A stretch of DNA of 64,000 bases from Candidatus Methylomirabilota bacterium (GTDB lineage: Bacteria > Methylomirabilota > Methylomirabilia > Methylomirabilales > Methylomirabilaceae): positions 186,001-250,000 of the forward strand of contig PQAM01000008.1 of assembly GCA_003104975.1 (NCBI GenBank). Direction: 5' to 3'. Shown one piece after another: positions 24,016 to 32,354 of this stretch. Positions within the stretch are counted from its first letter, which is position 1, and the number at the start of each line of letters is the position of its first letter. The position numbers and the translations under genes were made by a program. Under the pieces are notes generated by a model, which worked only from the letters and a program-made list of their open reading frames with translations, was not told the origin of the DNA and ran no database searches.

Positions 24016-24702
24016 TCAGGCAATGGGACCGGGGTCGGGGATGTCGGCCTCGGCGAAGCCTTTGGCCCGCAGGATACAACTGTCGCAGGCGCGACAGGGC
24101 TGTCCCTCCTGGGTCGGGTCGTAGCAGCTCCAGGTAAGCCGGAAATCGATCCCAAGTTGGGTGCCTTGTCGAATAATCTCGACCTTGGTCAGGTGGATCA
24201 ACGGGGTGCAAATGGTGAGCTTCGATCGACCTTCTACCCCAGCCTTCGTGGCCAAGTTCGCCAGTTGTTCGAAGGCCGCGATATATTCGGGACGGCAATC
24301 CGGGTAGCCGCTGTAGTCGATGGCGTTGACCCCAAGCACGATGGTGTCTGCGCCGATGATCTCCGCCCAGGCCAGCGCATAGGAGAGAAAGATGGTGTTG
24401 CGGGCGGGGACGTAGGTGACAGGGATGCCGGAGCCGATCTCATCCAGCTCTCGGCCTTTCGGAACCGGGATATCCGCGGTCAGTGCTGATCCTCCGATCT
24501 GTCGTAAGTCGAGATCGAGAATCAGGTGCTGCTCGACGCCAATCGCTGTCGCAATCCACTTTGCGCTTTCCGCCTCGCGTACGTGACGCTGGCCGTAGCG
24601 AAATGTCAGCGCATAGAGCTGATACCCCTTGGCCTTGGCTATCGCGGCTGCCGTGGCGGAGTCGATCCCGCCGCTCAACAGGACCACCGCTCGCTGATTC
24701 AC
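24016..24702 (-). CDS. queC: 7-cyano-7-deazaguanine synthase
   Basis: A 228-aa ATP-dependent enzyme that converts 7-carboxy-7-deazaguanine to preQ0 for queuosine or deazapurine DNA synthesis. Visible: PP-loop [13 protein letters not shown] near the N-terminus, [35 protein letters not shown], and the zinc site [20 protein letters not shown] near residue 200 with four Cys. The start is GTG 24702, whose G is also the last base of the queE stop (TAGTG), so the pair is translationally coupled. queD and queF are not in the window. Confidence 0.92.
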   Translation of the reverse strand: MNQRAVVLLSGGIDSATAAAIAKAKGYQLYALTFRYGQRHVREAESAKWIATAIGVEQHLILDLDLRQIGGSALTADIPVPKGRELDEIGSGIPVTYVPARNTIFLSYALAWAEIIGADTIVLGVNAIDYSGYPDCRPEYIAAFEQLANLATKAGVEGRSKLTICTPLIHLTKVEIIRQGTQLGIDFRLTWSCYDPTQEGQPCRACDSCILRAKGFAEADIPDPGPIA

Positions 24703-25343
24703 TATACACCCCGCCGATCCGGATCCCACAGATATTTGTGAAGCTGAATCTGGAGCCTGGCGTCCAGTCCATCCGCCAGGATCCATTCGGCCAACTCCCT
24801 CGGATGGAGTTCACCGAGAACCGCAGAAAAGAGGACCTGGGTCTTTTCGGGCAGGGCGTGCTCTGCCGTCACCTGCCTGGCCCACTCGTAGTCTCGGCGA
24901 TCCGCGACCACGAATTTGATCTGGTCCTTCCGCGTAAGATACCGGAGGTTCTCAAGATTGTTGTGGGGGTCCATCCCGCTCCCCGGCGCCTTCAGATCCA
25001 GGATCTTCACCGCCCTGGGATCGAGGCGTTCGACGCTGAGGCTCCCCCCTGTCTCGACCAGGACCTCGAATCCCTCACAGACGAGACGGTCGACCAGAGG
25101 ATAGACCCCTTCTTGTAACAGCGGCTCTCCCCCGGTGATCTCGACCAGCGGGCACTTGTAAGTCCGCACCCGTGCCAGGATCTGCTCGATTGAGCGTTGC
25201 TCGCCCTTGTGGTATGCGTACGTCGTATCGCACCACCGGCACCGCAGGTTGCAACCGGTCAGGCGAACAAAGACGCACGGCCGACCGGCATATGTCGATT
25301 CGCCCTGAATACTGTAGAAGATCTCGTTGACGAAGAGGCTCAA
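24702..25343 (-). CDS. queE: 7-carboxy-7-deazaguanine synthase (radical SAM)
   Basis: A 213-aa radical SAM enzyme. [14 protein letters not shown] opens the protein; the cluster motif [14 protein letters not shown] (CxxxCxxC) lies near residue 30, followed by [11 protein letters not shown] (SAM-binding GGE). It converts carboxytetrahydropterin to carboxydeazaguanine, the substrate of QueC. The start is set at TTG 25343 because family proteins begin here; a longer frame to 25421 would run into the degQ terminator hairpin. The ribosome site is weak. It overlaps queC by one base. Confidence 0.88.
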   Translation of the reverse strand: MSLFVNEIFYSIQGESTYAGRPCVFVRLTGCNLRCRWCDTTYAYHKGEQRSIEQILARVRTYKCPLVEITGGEPLLQEGVYPLVDRLVCEGFEVLVETGGSLSVERLDPRAVKILDLKAPGSGMDPHNNLENLRYLTRKDQIKFVVADRRDYEWARQVTAEHALPEKTQVLFSAVLGELHPRELAEWILADGLDARLQIQLHKYLWDPDRRGV

Positions 25344-25370
25344 GACCGCGTCCGCCTGTGTACATCTTCC

Positions 25371-25412
25371 AAAAAAAGTTGGGCAGGCTTCCTGCTCTGC
25401 GAAAGCCTGCCC
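25371..25412 (-). terminator. Rho-independent terminator after degQ
   Basis: On the minus strand GGGCAGGCTT (25412-25403) pairs with AAGCCTGCCC (25390-25381), followed by AAC and a run of seven T (25377-25371). A classic terminator between degQ and queE. Confidence 0.85.
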
Positions 25413-25438
25413 ACTCAACAATTTAGGCCCCGTTATGC

Positions 25439-26923
25439 CTACTCTTCCGATCCGATCACCACATACCGTGTGCCGCCGTCCCGCTTGACCAGCAGCAGCG
25501 TGGGCTCATCCGGCTTGGTCTTTTCCAGAACGCGCCTGACCTGATTGACCGTCGTCACCCGTATACGGTTGATCTCCAGGATCAGATCGCCCGGCTGTAA
25601 CCCCACGGCATCGCCGGGACTATCCGGCTCGACCTCCGTAATCACGATGCCCTTCTCGCCCTTGAGCCCGAACTTGCGAGCAAGGGCAGGGGTCAGCTCT
25701 TGGATATCGATCCCCAGCTTCGACTTCGGAGAGGACGCGGCAGCAGCCGCCACCTGCTCCTCTTTCAGCTCGCCAACCTTGACCTGCAGCGTCACCTCGG
25801 CCCCGTCGCGGATCACCTTGACGGGGATCTCTTTGCCTATCGGGGTGCTGGCCACGATGTGCGGCAGATCGGTGGAGGACTTGACCTTCTTGCCGTCAAA
25901 CTCCACAATGACATCCCCCTGTTTGACCCCGGCCTGTTCGGCTGGCGATCCCTCCATGACATCCGATACCAGGGCGCCGTTCGCCTGCTTCAGGGAGAAT
26001 TTCTTGCCCAAGTCGGGGGTAATCGGCTGAATCGCGACGCCAAGCCATCCGCGGGTGACCTGTCCACGTTCTCTCAACTGGGGCAAGACCTCCTTCGTCA
26101 TATCGATGGGGATGGCAAAGCCGATCCCGATCGAACCGCCCGTGGGGCTGAAGATGGCGGTGTTGATGCCTACCGCCTCGCCGTTGGTGTTGATCAGCGG
26201 TCCGCCACTGTTGCCTCGATTGATCGAGGCATCGGTCTGGATAAAGTTGTCATAGGGACCTTCACCGATGAACCGGCCCTTCGCGCTGACGATGCCGGTG
26301 GTGACCGTCTGGTTGAGCCCGAACGGATTGCCGATCGCCATCACCGGCTCGCCGACCTCCAACTTCTCCGAGTTGCCCAGCGGAATCACCGGCAGGTTGG
26401 AGGCCTCGATCTTGATGAGGGCGATATCGGTTTTTGGATCCCTCCCGATCACCTTCGCTTTCAACTCTCGGCCGTCGCCCAGCTTCACGGTGATGTCTGT
26501 CGCGTTCTCGACGACATGGTTGTTCGTCAGGATATAGCCGTCCTTATTGATAATGAATCCGGATCCCAGGCTGGTGGCCTTAAACTGCCTTGGCTGGTCT
26601 CCGAAGAATCGTTTGAAGAACTCATTGAACGGGTCGTCTTCACTGGAAGGACCACGGGACGGAATGCCTCGTTTGACGACCTGGGTGGTGCTGATATTCA
26701 CCACAGCGGGCGTCAGCTCCTTCGCCAACTTGACCCAGAGCTTCCCATCCGAAATTTGGCTTGTACTGAACAGCCCACTCTCCCCTTTTTCCGTCCACAG
26801 TTGAGCGGTTGTGGCCTTTGTGAGCGGGACCAGATTGAAGGAGGCGGTGATCAGCACTCCAAGAATCAAACAGGACGTTGCGACAATGATGAGGGTTCTG
26901 GCGTTAAACCGTCTGTTGTGCAT
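25439..26923 (-). CDS. degQ: DegQ/HtrA-type periplasmic serine protease
   Basis: A 494-aa protein: membrane or signal segment LIIVATSCLILGVLITASF near residue 12-30, then a trypsin-like domain with the triad in TNNHVVEN (His), DPKTDIALIK (Asp) and GNSGGPL (Ser). Two PDZ domains follow, starting near residues 285 (RGWLGVAIQPITPDLGKKF) and 395 (KLGIDIQELTPALARKF). It degrades misfolded envelope proteins. ATG 26923 is used; GGGGG precedes it and the signal then sits at the N-terminus, while an ATG at 26980 would add 19 residues. It ends with its own terminator. Confidence 0.92.
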   Translation of the reverse strand: MHNRRFNARTLIIVATSCLILGVLITASFNLVPLTKATTAQLWTEKGESGLFSTSQISDGKLWVKLAKELTPAVVNISTTQVVKRGIPSRGPSSEDDPFNEFFKRFFGDQPRQFKATSLGSGFIINKDGYILTNNHVVENATDITVKLGDGRELKAKVIGRDPKTDIALIKIEASNLPVIPLGNSEKLEVGEPVMAIGNPFGLNQTVTTGIVSAKGRFIGEGPYDNFIQTDASINRGNSGGPLINTNGEAVGINTAIFSPTGGSIGIGFAIPIDMTKEVLPQLRERGQVTRGWLGVAIQPITPDLGKKFSLKQANGALVSDVMEGSPAEQAGVKQGDVIVEFDGKKVKSSTDLPHIVASTPIGKEIPVKVIRDGAEVTLQVKVGELKEEQVAAAAASSPKSKLGIDIQELTPALARKFGLKGEKGIVITEVEPDSPGDAVGLQPGDLILEINRIRVTTVNQVRRVLEKTKPDEPTLLLVKRDGGTRYVVIGSEE

Positions 26924-27155
26924 CGTATCCCCCTGCGATACTGTACCTTCTCCCGCTCGCCGTTTGGCAACTGTCGACATGTATCATATATTGATATTAG
27001 TCACGACAAACACAAAGGTGTTTAGCGGAATTGCTCCCGATTTGGGGCGCAACGTACTCCGCCTTTGTTGCCATAAGCTTAGCAGACTATAGGCGCAAAT
27101 TCAACTTGGCTATTTCGTCTTGCGGTCGCGCAGAGGATACGGGAGGAATGGGGAC

Positions 27156-28124
27156 GTGGGTCGGATCCGGGGTCTTCTGCTGCTTCTGGGTGTCGTCCTC
27201 CTGGGAGCGCTTCTCGTCAAGATCGACTTGAGACCGATTGTCGATCAGGTGAGATCCCTCTCCTGGAGCCTGCCGCTCCTATTCCTGCCGTACGGGCTCA
27301 CGACGATTTTCGATACCTTCGGATGGCGCTACGCCTTTCCAGGACGTCTGCTCCCCTTCTCAATGCTCCTGCCGATTCGCCTGGCAGGTAAAGCCTTCAA
27401 CACGGCGACGTTTACCGCTACCCTGGGGGGTGAGCCGGTCAAGGTCTATCTCCTCCGCCCGTGGGTATCGGTGGAAGACGGTGTGGCCTCGGTGATTGTC
27501 GATAAGACAATAGGGCTCCTGGCCCAGACAAGCGTGCTTCTGCTCGGGATCGCCTTTGCGTACCGGGTGTTGCCGGCAGGATTGCCCCTGCTGTATGCGA
27601 TGATAGGGCTAGCGCTGCTCGGGATATTGGCGGTCGGGGGGTTTATCATGGCGCAGCAACGCGGGCTGTGCGGTCGATCCTTGAAGATGCTCACCCGTCT
27701 GGGGATCACATGGCACCGGGGGATAGCAGCCGCCCAGGAACTGGACGAAGCCATCGCCACGTTTTACGCCACCCAAGGCCGGCGCCTTGCCCTCTCATAC
27801 CTGTTTCACCTTGTCGCGTCCCTGGTTGGAATTCTGGAGGTCTACCTGATCCTTTGGCTGGTTGGACTGCCAAACTCGTTTACGACAGCCGTCGTCATCG
27901 AAGCCTTCAGTGCCGCCATCAAGGCTGCCGCCTTCCTGATCCCGGGTGCCATCGGTGTAGAGGAAGGGGGAAATGTGGCCATCTTTCTGACCTTGGGGTT
28001 GACGGCAGGGGACGGGCTCTCCTTCAGCCTGATTCGGCGACTGCGCGAGTTGGTTGTGATGGTTGCCGGCCTGATAGCCCTGGCGTTGATTCCGAGATCC
28101 GGCCCCATTCCGCATCCGGGGTAG
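27156..28124 (+). CDS. UPF0104/lysylphosphatidylglycerol synthase-like membrane protein
   Basis: A 322-aa integral membrane protein with about seven to eight helices (LLLLLGVVLLGALLVKI, LPLLYAMIGLALLGILAVGG, LALSYLFHLVASLVGILEVY, LVVMVAGLIALALIP). The pattern of FNTATFTATLGGEPVKVYLL, VIVDKTIGLLAQ and a late IEAFSAAIKAAAFLIPGAIG with VEEGG is that of the UPF0104 family (flippase domain of MprF). Proposed role is lipid transport or flipping in the inner membrane. The start GTG 27156 has GGAGG 9 nt upstream. It stands alone between degQ and a repeat. Confidence 0.8.
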   Translation: MGRIRGLLLLLGVVLLGALLVKIDLRPIVDQVRSLSWSLPLLFLPYGLTTIFDTFGWRYAFPGRLLPFSMLLPIRLAGKAFNTATFTATLGGEPVKVYLLRPWVSVEDGVASVIVDKTIGLLAQTSVLLLGIAFAYRVLPAGLPLLYAMIGLALLGILAVGGFIMAQQRGLCGRSLKMLTRLGITWHRGIAAAQELDEAIATFYATQGRRLALSYLFHLVASLVGILEVYLILWLVGLPNSFTTAVVIEAFSAAIKAAAFLIPGAIGVEEGGNVAIFLTLGLTAGDGLSFSLIRRLRELVVMVAGLIALALIPRSGPIPHPG

Positions 28125-28193
28125 TGTGGTCCTGCGGTCATCGACGCCCCTGCCATCTTCCTGGATTGTACTCGCAACTCAGACGTTGAGGCA

Positions 28194-28285
28194 CGTCATT
28201 GCGAGCACAGCGAAGCAATCTCGCCGTTCTTCGCACCTTCAGAACGCTGAGATTGCCGCGCACCCTGCGAGTGCTCGCAAGGACG
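28194..28285. repeat. Palindromic repeat CGTCATTGCGAG type, copy 1
   Basis: CGTCATTGCGAGCACAGCGA at one side is mirrored by GTGCTCGCAAGGACG at the other, with internal GAAGCAATCTC/GAGATTGC. Further copies at 53837-53937 and 54701-54790. Confidence 0.75.
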
Positions 28286-28390
28286 AATCCCGAGGGATGC
28301 GAACGAGAACAGCTTGACGTATATGTCGGCCTGACCTATGCTTCACCTCAAACCACCGAATAGTTGTTTCTGAAGAGAGGAAATGAACCC

Positions 28391-29131
28391 ATGAAAAGAC
28401 AATCGCGCTGGATCTATCGCCTGTGTGTCGCCATCCTACTGCTCGCTGTTCCAGTTCATCCCCTTCACGCTCAGGAGATTCGGGATGATGCTGAGGCCCG
28501 TACCCTCCTGGAGGAGGCCCGCAGGCGGGTGGTCGTGTGGGATCACTTCCCGGGTTTCACGGCGAAACTAACGGTGGACCGGGATGGCAACAGGTCAGGC
28601 GGTGAGCTGACGGTCCTGTCTTCCGGAAAGGTGCAGGTGGAGTTGCAAGACCGGGAGACGGCAGAATGGGCCGGCCGGATTTTGAAGTCGCTCGTCAACC
28701 ATAGGCTGAAGCTGGACACTCATAAGCATGAGGAAGCGCCGATTGGCTTTGGTCCAGAAGATCAGCATCCACAAGGCCGCCTGGTGAAGAAAGGCGACCG
28801 CGCCTCATCGACTTACCGCATCAAGGATCGACAGATCGTCCAGGTGAATCAGAAGACCGAAAAAGGGTGGTTGAGCCTGAACGTCTTGGAGTACACCCCG
28901 ACGCTTCATGGCTCGTTACCCAAGCAGGTAGCCGTCTTCCAGTTCGATGAGAAGGGTTCACTTGCCACAAGCACTGTCTTTACCGATGAGTACGTCGAGG
29001 TCGAGAGTTTCTGGCTCCCAAGGTCTCGCGTGATTATCACTGCCCAAGGGGGGAAGATCGAGGTTGCGAGGCTTCAGTTCCACGAGCACCGCTTGCTTCC
29101 GAAAGAAGCGGCCAGGACCCCTGGCCCCTGA
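28391..29131 (+). CDS. DUF3386-like exported protein
   Basis: A 246-aa protein with signal peptide (LCVAILLLAVPVHPLHAQ). The mature start, EARTLLEEARRRVVVWDHFP then GFTAKLTVDRDG, matches the DUF3386 family seen in cyanobacteria and others. The remainder is beta-rich (ELTVLSSGKVQVEL, STYRIKDRQIVQVNQK). Function unknown; the fold may be related to outer-membrane lipoprotein sorting proteins. ATG 28391 has GAGAGG upstream; an ATG-less extension to 28364 is unlikely. It converges with the methyltransferase gene at 29141. Confidence 0.7.
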   Translation: MKRQSRWIYRLCVAILLLAVPVHPLHAQEIRDDAEARTLLEEARRRVVVWDHFPGFTAKLTVDRDGNRSGGELTVLSSGKVQVELQDRETAEWAGRILKSLVNHRLKLDTHKHEEAPIGFGPEDQHPQGRLVKKGDRASSTYRIKDRQIVQVNQKTEKGWLSLNVLEYTPTLHGSLPKQVAVFQFDEKGSLATSTVFTDEYVEVESFWLPRSRVIITAQGGKIEVARLQFHEHRLLPKEAARTPGP

Positions 29132-29140
29132 TTTCCGACG

Positions 29141-29950
29141 CTATGAATTTTCCTTTTCGGCGACCAGCATAAGCGCCGCCAGGTTTCGGTCGTACTGACG
29201 GAATACCCGGCGCATCGCGTGTATTCGCTGGCGCGCCGCCGGATTCCGCAGCACGTTCCAGGCAATCCGGGCCATTCCAGCCACACCCTCATTCCGGATC
29301 ATCTCGGAGGGCTCAAGCAGGTGCATCGGTGCAGTGGCCTGCGCCGTAATGCTCAACCCTTCATGTTCCAGCAGCGCTCGCCATTCCGACCCGGTCATCG
29401 GCCGCACCCCCACATGAATCGATTGCGAGAGCGCCCGATTAATGGCGTCTCTGATTGCCGTCTCGATATCGTCCGGAACTAAGGCCAATTCATGGATGCC
29501 GCAACGCCCACCCGGGACCAGCAGACGCTTGGCCTCTTGGATGATTGTCGCCTTATGTTCCGGCGTCTTCATGCTCAGCATCGCTTCGCAGTACACGACC
29601 GTAGCGCAGGCGTCCGGTAGACCTGACTCTTCCGCTTGTCCGACCACACAGCGCTGATTGTCGCCGGACAGATAGCCTCGGACCCGCGTGGCGGCGACCT
29701 CGTCCGCCTCTACCGCGGTATAACTGGACGGAGATTTCGCCAGCACTATCTGCGCCGTCACACCCAACCCAGGCGCAAATTCGACGACCCGGTCCGTCGA
29801 TCGGATATTGAGCGCATCCAGCATCCGACGGGTGAGTTCAAGGCCACCGGGACGCAACACCCGTTTGCCCATCTGCGCCAGCAGCCAGTGCCCCGGCATC
29901 TTCTCGACGTGCAGCCCGTGTCCCGGCAGGACCTCTTTGTGTTCACTCAT
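29141..29950 (-). CDS. Class I SAM-dependent methyltransferase
   Basis: A 269-aa protein with motif I VVEFAPGLGVTAQI near residue 55, an acidic end of strand 2 (YTAVEADEVAATRV) and motif IV-like CATVVYCEAML. Later RLLVPGGRCGIHELAL is the usual post-core strand. It starts at ATG 29950, with AAAGGA upstream. The substrate is unknown; ubiquinone- or sterol-type small-molecule methyltransferases look similar. It follows the ketopantoate reductase gene by 34 nt and is probably co-transcribed. Confidence 0.75.
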   Translation of the reverse strand: MSEHKEVLPGHGLHVEKMPGHWLLAQMGKRVLRPGGLELTRRMLDALNIRSTDRVVEFAPGLGVTAQIVLAKSPSSYTAVEADEVAATRVRGYLSGDNQRCVVGQAEESGLPDACATVVYCEAMLSMKTPEHKATIIQEAKRLLVPGGRCGIHELALVPDDIETAIRDAINRALSQSIHVGVRPMTGSEWRALLEHEGLSITAQATAPMHLLEPSEMIRNEGVAGMARIAWNVLRNPAARQRIHAMRRVFRQYDRNLAALMLVAEKENS

Positions 29951-29984
29951 ACGCTTTTCCGCTTTCCTTTGAAATGTTGGGGAC

Positions 29985-30893
29985 TCAGTTCGTGCCCTGC
30001 AACCTCGACAGGAGGGCATAAAGGGCGAAGTTGCAAGGCGCCTGCAGCCCGTATTCGGCCGCCTTTCTGACGATGACGCCATTCAAGGCCTCATGCTCCA
30101 AAGGCTTGCCTGCCTCGTGGTCCTGCAGCATCGACGTCTTGACATTATAATGCTGAGAGAACGTGACGTTCCGTTCCCACACCTGCTCAAAAGCAAGGCT
30201 GATCCCTGATGCGTTCGCCACAGTGACGACCTCCGCCGTCACCAACCGCGCCAGTTCAAGGGTGTGCGGGTTCTCAAGGATGACCTTGACGGGGCCGCCA
30301 ACCAGTGTATTGATCGCATTAAACGGGGCATTCCAGGCGAGCTTCGTCCAGAGGACTGTTTTCATATCGGATGAGATATCGGCCGGACAACCGTACCGCT
30401 GAAAGAACGCCTTGAGCCCGGAAACCCGCTCGCTGACACCGCCGTCGAACTCTCCGAACATGATCTTCCCGCTCTCCTGATGAAGAACGAGCCCGGGTTC
30501 CGGCGCGCTCGCCCCGATGTAGGCAACCCCCGCCAAGACCCTATCCTGTCCGATAAGGGCTGCGATTGTGCCCTCGTTGTCGATCCCATTCTGAAGCGAG
30601 AGCACATCTGTCTGCTCCCCGATTAATGGGAGGACCTGGCGAATCGTCGATTCGGTATCGTACGATTTGACGCAGAAGAGGACCAGGTCGACGGGACCAA
30701 CCTTGGTGGGTTCATCGGTCGCACTGACGCGGACGGCGAAGTCCCCCTTCCAGCTCTTGACCGTGAGGCCCGTCGCCCTGAGTGCCTCCAGACGCTTTCC
30801 TCGGGCGATGAAGGTCACATTCGCGCCGCCCTTCGCCAGCAGCCCGCCGAAGTAGCCCCCAACCGCCCCCACCCCCACCACCGCGACGTTCAT
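29985..30893 (-). CDS. panE: Ketopantoate reductase family (2-dehydropantoate 2-reductase)
   Basis: A 302-aa NADPH-dependent enzyme. N-terminal Rossmann motif MNVAVVGVGAVGGYFGGLLA, then LVLFCVKSYDTESTI, SLQNGIDNE and VAYIGASAPEPG. The catalytic Lys lies in TVLWTKLAWNAPFNAINTLV, followed by the helical C-terminal domain. It makes pantoate for coenzyme A synthesis, although paralogues of other specificity exist. ATG 30893 has GGCGGAG 8 nt upstream. Confidence 0.82.
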   Translation of the reverse strand: MNVAVVGVGAVGGYFGGLLAKGGANVTFIARGKRLEALRATGLTVKSWKGDFAVRVSATDEPTKVGPVDLVLFCVKSYDTESTIRQVLPLIGEQTDVLSLQNGIDNEGTIAALIGQDRVLAGVAYIGASAPEPGLVLHQESGKIMFGEFDGGVSERVSGLKAFFQRYGCPADISSDMKTVLWTKLAWNAPFNAINTLVGGPVKVILENPHTLELARLVTAEVVTVANASGISLAFEQVWERNVTFSQHYNVKTSMLQDHEAGKPLEHEALNGVIVRKAAEYGLQAPCNFALYALLSRLQGTN

Positions 30894-30995
30894 GACGTTA
30901 TCTCCGCCCACGCTGTCCTGGGTCGCCGTTTCCGCGTTGTAGGCCCCAAGTATCACCCCCTCTGACTTGATGCCCGGTAGCGAGAACTCGTCGCT

Positions 30996-32354
30996 TCACA
31001 GGGGAATGTTGTAACGCTTGATCTTGCTGTTGAGGGTTTTGAGGTCGATGCCGAGCAGGCGAGCAGCCTGCATCTTTTTGCCTTTGGTGTGATCGAGCAC
31101 CCGGATAAGGTGCAGCCGCTCCATCTCCGCCAACGAGACGGGACCGCCCGCGACGCCGCTCGGGAATCGGATATTGGGCGGCAGATCCTCGGGTCCGATG
31201 ACGTCGCCGGGGGTAAGGATCTGCAGGCGCTCGATCGTATTCGCGAGCTCCCGCACATTGCCCGGCCACGGATACTCCGCCAGTGCATCGATCGCCTCAT
31301 TGGAGATGGCCTTGGCCTTCTGACCTGTGACCCGGAATTGCTGTAAGAAATGCTCAACAAGGAGTGGAATGTCCTCCTTCCGCTCACGGAGCGACGGCAG
31401 CGTCAAGCCGACGACGTTCAGTCGATAGTAGAGATCCTCGCGGAACCGTCCGGTCCGCACCTCGTGGGTCAGGTCCTTGTTGGTTGCGGCAATGATGCGC
31501 ACCTCAACCCGGTGGACCCGTGTGCCCCCGACCCGCCGCAACTCCTTCGTGTCGAGCACCTGGAGGAGTTTGGCCTGCATGGCCGGGCTCATCTCTCCTA
31601 CCTCGTCCAGCAGGAGCGTCCCGCCGCCCGCGACCTCAAAGAGACCCATCTTGACGCTGACGGCGCCGGTAAACGCCCCCTTCTCGTGTCCGAACAGTTC
31701 ACTCTCCAGCAGAGGATCTTGAAAGCCGCTGCAGTTGATGATCAGGAACGGCCCATTGGCGCGACGGCTCGCCATATGAATGGCCTTGGCTACCAGGCTC
31801 TTGCCGGTTCCGCTCTCGCCCTGAATCAGGACGCTCGCTTCGCTCGGCGCGATTCGTCGTACGGTCGCCAACAGAGAGGCCATAGCTGAGCTGTGACCGA
31901 CCATAATCGGGGCGGGTTCGCGCTGGGCAACCATGCGCCGCAGGGCCGTATTCTCCGTACGCAGACGCTTACGCTCGGCGGCCCGTCCTAACACCTCCTC
32001 CAATTCGGCGAGCTTGAAGGGCTTGGTCAGGTAGTCGTATGCGCCCAGCTTCATGGCCTGGATGGCGCTGTCTACATCGGGATGACCGGTCAGAATAACC
32101 ACCTCCGCCGCACTTCCCGAATCGCGAATCCGACGGAGCGCCTCCATCCCCCCGATCCCGGGCATCTTGAGGTCGAGGAGGACGACGTCGAACTCCCGCG
32201 CTCGCAACTGTTCCAGGGCCTCTTCACCGTTTGCAGCGCAGGTAACCATATAGCCCGCCCGCGGCAGCTCCATCTCCATGAGCAGCCGGATCGGTCGCTC
32301 GTCATCGACAACCAGCGCGCGGGTCGCGCCGCCCCGCTCACTCGCTTCAACCAT
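30996..32354 (-). CDS. Sigma54-dependent NtrC-family response regulator
   Basis: A 452-aa regulator. Receiver domain (10-125): VVDDERP, phosphorylated Asp in VVLLDLKMPG, Lys in LTKPF. AAA+ domain (145-380): Walker A GESGTGKS, the sigma54-contact loop ELFGHEKGAFTGAV, Walker B GGTLLLDEVGEM and arginine-rich sensor segments. A Fis-type HTH lies at the C-terminus (QAARLLGIDLKTLNSKIKRY). It activates sigma54 promoters when phosphorylated. The ATG overlaps the kinase stop by 8 nt (GAGGGG upstream), so kinase and regulator form one operon. Target genes are not evident. Confidence 0.9.
   Translation of the reverse strand: MVEASERGGATRALVVDDERPIRLLMEMELPRAGYMVTCAANGEEALEQLRAREFDVVLLDLKMPGIGGMEALRRIRDSGSAAEVVILTGHPDVDSAIQAMKLGAYDYLTKPFKLAELEEVLGRAAERKRLRTENTALRRMVAQREPAPIMVGHSSAMASLLATVRRIAPSEASVLIQGESGTGKSLVAKAIHMASRRANGPFLIINCSGFQDPLLESELFGHEKGAFTGAVSVKMGLFEVAGGGTLLLDEVGEMSPAMQAKLLQVLDTKELRRVGGTRVHRVEVRIIAATNKDLTHEVRTGRFREDLYYRLNVVGLTLPSLRERKEDIPLLVEHFLQQFRVTGQKAKAISNEAIDALAEYPWPGNVRELANTIERLQILTPGDVIGPEDLPPNIRFPSGVAGGPVSLAEMERLHLIRVLDHTKGKKMQAARLLGIDLKTLNSKIKRYNIPL

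Noticed and set aside
25700-27025. 441-codon plus-strand frame opposite degQ
   Set aside because: Antisense to an unambiguous protease gene; no domain and no start signals.
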